A DNA stretch of 14,830 nucleotides from Gemmatimonadaceae bacterium. GTDB lineage: Bacteria > Gemmatimonadota > Gemmatimonadetes > Gemmatimonadales > Gemmatimonadaceae. Below the pieces are notes generated by a model that was not told the DNA's origin, searched no databases, and was given only the letters and a program-made list of their open reading frames with translations. The stretch is from NCBI GenBank assembly GCA_025356185.1, contig JANXUN010000076.1, positions 1 through 14,830 on the forward strand. Reading direction: 5' to 3'. The translations under genes and the position numbers were made by a program. Positions 14,163 to 14,830 of this stretch are shown in pieces; the first letter of the stretch is position 1, and each line of letters opens with the position of its first letter.

Positions 14163-14830
14163 ATGAAATTCTCACTTCGCGCAGCGACCGCCGCAATTGC
14201 GGCGAGCGTTGCACTCGCCGCGACCGCGCACGCGCAAACGACGTTCACCGGTTTCACCAATGCGTGCTTCTTTGTGGGCGTGGGTTCTTGCACCCCAGAA
14301 AATGTATCGGCGAATGTGACGGACGTCTTTGGTCCGCTCTCGTATCGTAACTCGACATTCTCCGGCATTACGTCTCTCGGGTTCTTAGGCATCGGAAACG
14401 TGCCAAGCGCCACACTGAACGTCGACAACCTCGGCTCATTCACGCTGACCAACGGCCTCCAGCTGTTTACTGGCGAGTCCTTCAACCTGCGCGTCAACTT
14501 TACTGCGCCGAGCGGGGTGTCGCCGAACGGCCCCGTATACACAGCGACTTTGCTGGGCAATGTAACGCCGCTCGGCACTGACAATGGTGGCGTCTCGATC
14601 AACTTCGGCCCCAGCAACACGCAGTCGTTCGCGTTCGACGGCGGGACATTTACTCTCAAGGTAAACGACGTGACCATTCAAGGAGTCGGCGCAGGCGGAG
14701 TCGGCGCAGGCGCGCCTGACAAGCTGGTGGAGCTGTCTGGTCAGATCCTCGCAACTACGTCATCAGCCGCAAACATCGTACCGGAACCCAGTACGTATCT
14801 CCTGATGGCAGCAGGACTCGCGGGGTTGGG
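14163..14830 (+). CDS. PEP-CTERM sorting-domain secreted protein, 3' end cut by window edge
   Basis: The frame is open for 222 codons to the window edge. A Sec signal peptide (MKFSLRAATAAIAASVALAA) ends in AHA, with cleavage likely before Gln25. The mature part is rich in Gly, Ser, Thr, Asn and Val, looks beta-stranded, and has a close Cys pair (35 and 43) that may form a disulphide. The end reads VPEPSTYLLMAAGLAGL (206-222): the PEP motif followed by the start of a membrane helix. This is the PEP-CTERM signal, which is recognised by an exosortase (EpsH/XrtA family) and normally finishes in a short Arg-rich tail, here beyond the edge. Such proteins are surface or matrix proteins linked to exopolysaccharide production. 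No exosortase gene is in the window. The function of the body is unknown; no enzyme motif is visible. Confidence 0.88.
   Translation, partial: MKFSLRAATAAIAASVALAATAHAQTTFTGFTNACFFVGVGSCTPENVSANVTDVFGPLSYRNSTFSGITSLGFLGIGNVPSATLNVDNLGSFTLTNGLQLFTGESFNLRVNFTAPSGVSPNGPVYTATLLGNVTPLGTDNGGVSINFGPSNTQSFAFDGGTFTLKVNDVTIQGVGAGGVGAGAPDKLVELSGQILATTSSAANIVPEPSTYLLMAAGLAGL
14682..14711 (+). repeat. Perfect 15-base tandem duplication in the PEP-CTERM gene
   Basis: GGAGTCGGCGCAGGC occurs twice back to back (14682-14696 and 14697-14711) without a mismatch. It is in frame and encodes Gly-Val-Gly-Ala-Gly twice (residues 174-183), forming a flexible loop in the mature protein. Confidence 0.95.
14778..14830 (+). 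other. PEP-CTERM sorting signal (incomplete)
   Basis: Codons 206-222 encode VPEP followed by a hydrophobic stretch rich in Leu, Ala and Gly. This is the exosortase recognition and membrane-anchoring segment. The expected basic end lies past the window edge. Confidence 0.88.

Overview
The window is GC-rich, gene-dense bacterial DNA with almost no non-coding space. The best guess for its source is a Gemmatimonadota bacterium or close relative. That guess rests on an unusual cytochrome c maturation (Ccm) cluster, a PEP-CTERM secreted protein and frequent GTG starts; it comes from gene content, not a phylogeny. There is no sign of a mobile element, CRISPR array, tRNA or rRNA.

Layout from left to right. 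(1) Positions 1-555, minus strand: an enoyl-CoA hydratase/isomerase cut by the window edge. (2) Positions 648-3169, plus strand: mtnA (methionine salvage isomerase) and glpK (glycerol kinase), joined by a 4-base ATGA overlap. (3) Positions 3228-7002, plus strand: ccmE, ccmF, a ccmH-like gene and a membrane-anchored double-zinc-ribbon protein, tightly packed (two ATGA overlaps, then an 18-base gap). A secreted protein of unknown function follows at 7026-7868 behind a strong ribosome binding site. (4) A hairpin at 7874-7905 separates this run from a convergent minus-strand block, 11084 to 7910: an ABC ATPase, its two-fold-repeated permease and a short MutY. (5) Positions 11148-14063, plus strand: uvrA, carrying a Lys/Ala/Thr-rich insert. 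(6) Positions 14163-14830, plus strand: a PEP-CTERM protein cut by the window edge inside its C-terminal membrane segment.

The most interesting part is the Ccm block. CcmF, the haem lyase core, is canonical and keeps all four expected haem-ligand histidines. Its partners are altered. CcmE has Cys in place of the haem-binding His (a CxxxY motif). The CcmH-like protein has lost the CxxC thiol pair, carries CPCPC plus two more Cys, and has a twin-arginine-like signal. The next gene joins a CcmI-like sequence to two zinc ribbons. Together these suggest a variant haem-delivery and apocytochrome-handling chemistry around an ordinary CcmF. CcmABCD and CcmG are not in the window.

The other genes are mostly housekeeping: methionine salvage, glycerol use, base-excision repair (MutY), nucleotide-excision repair (UvrA), ABC export and fatty-acid oxidation.
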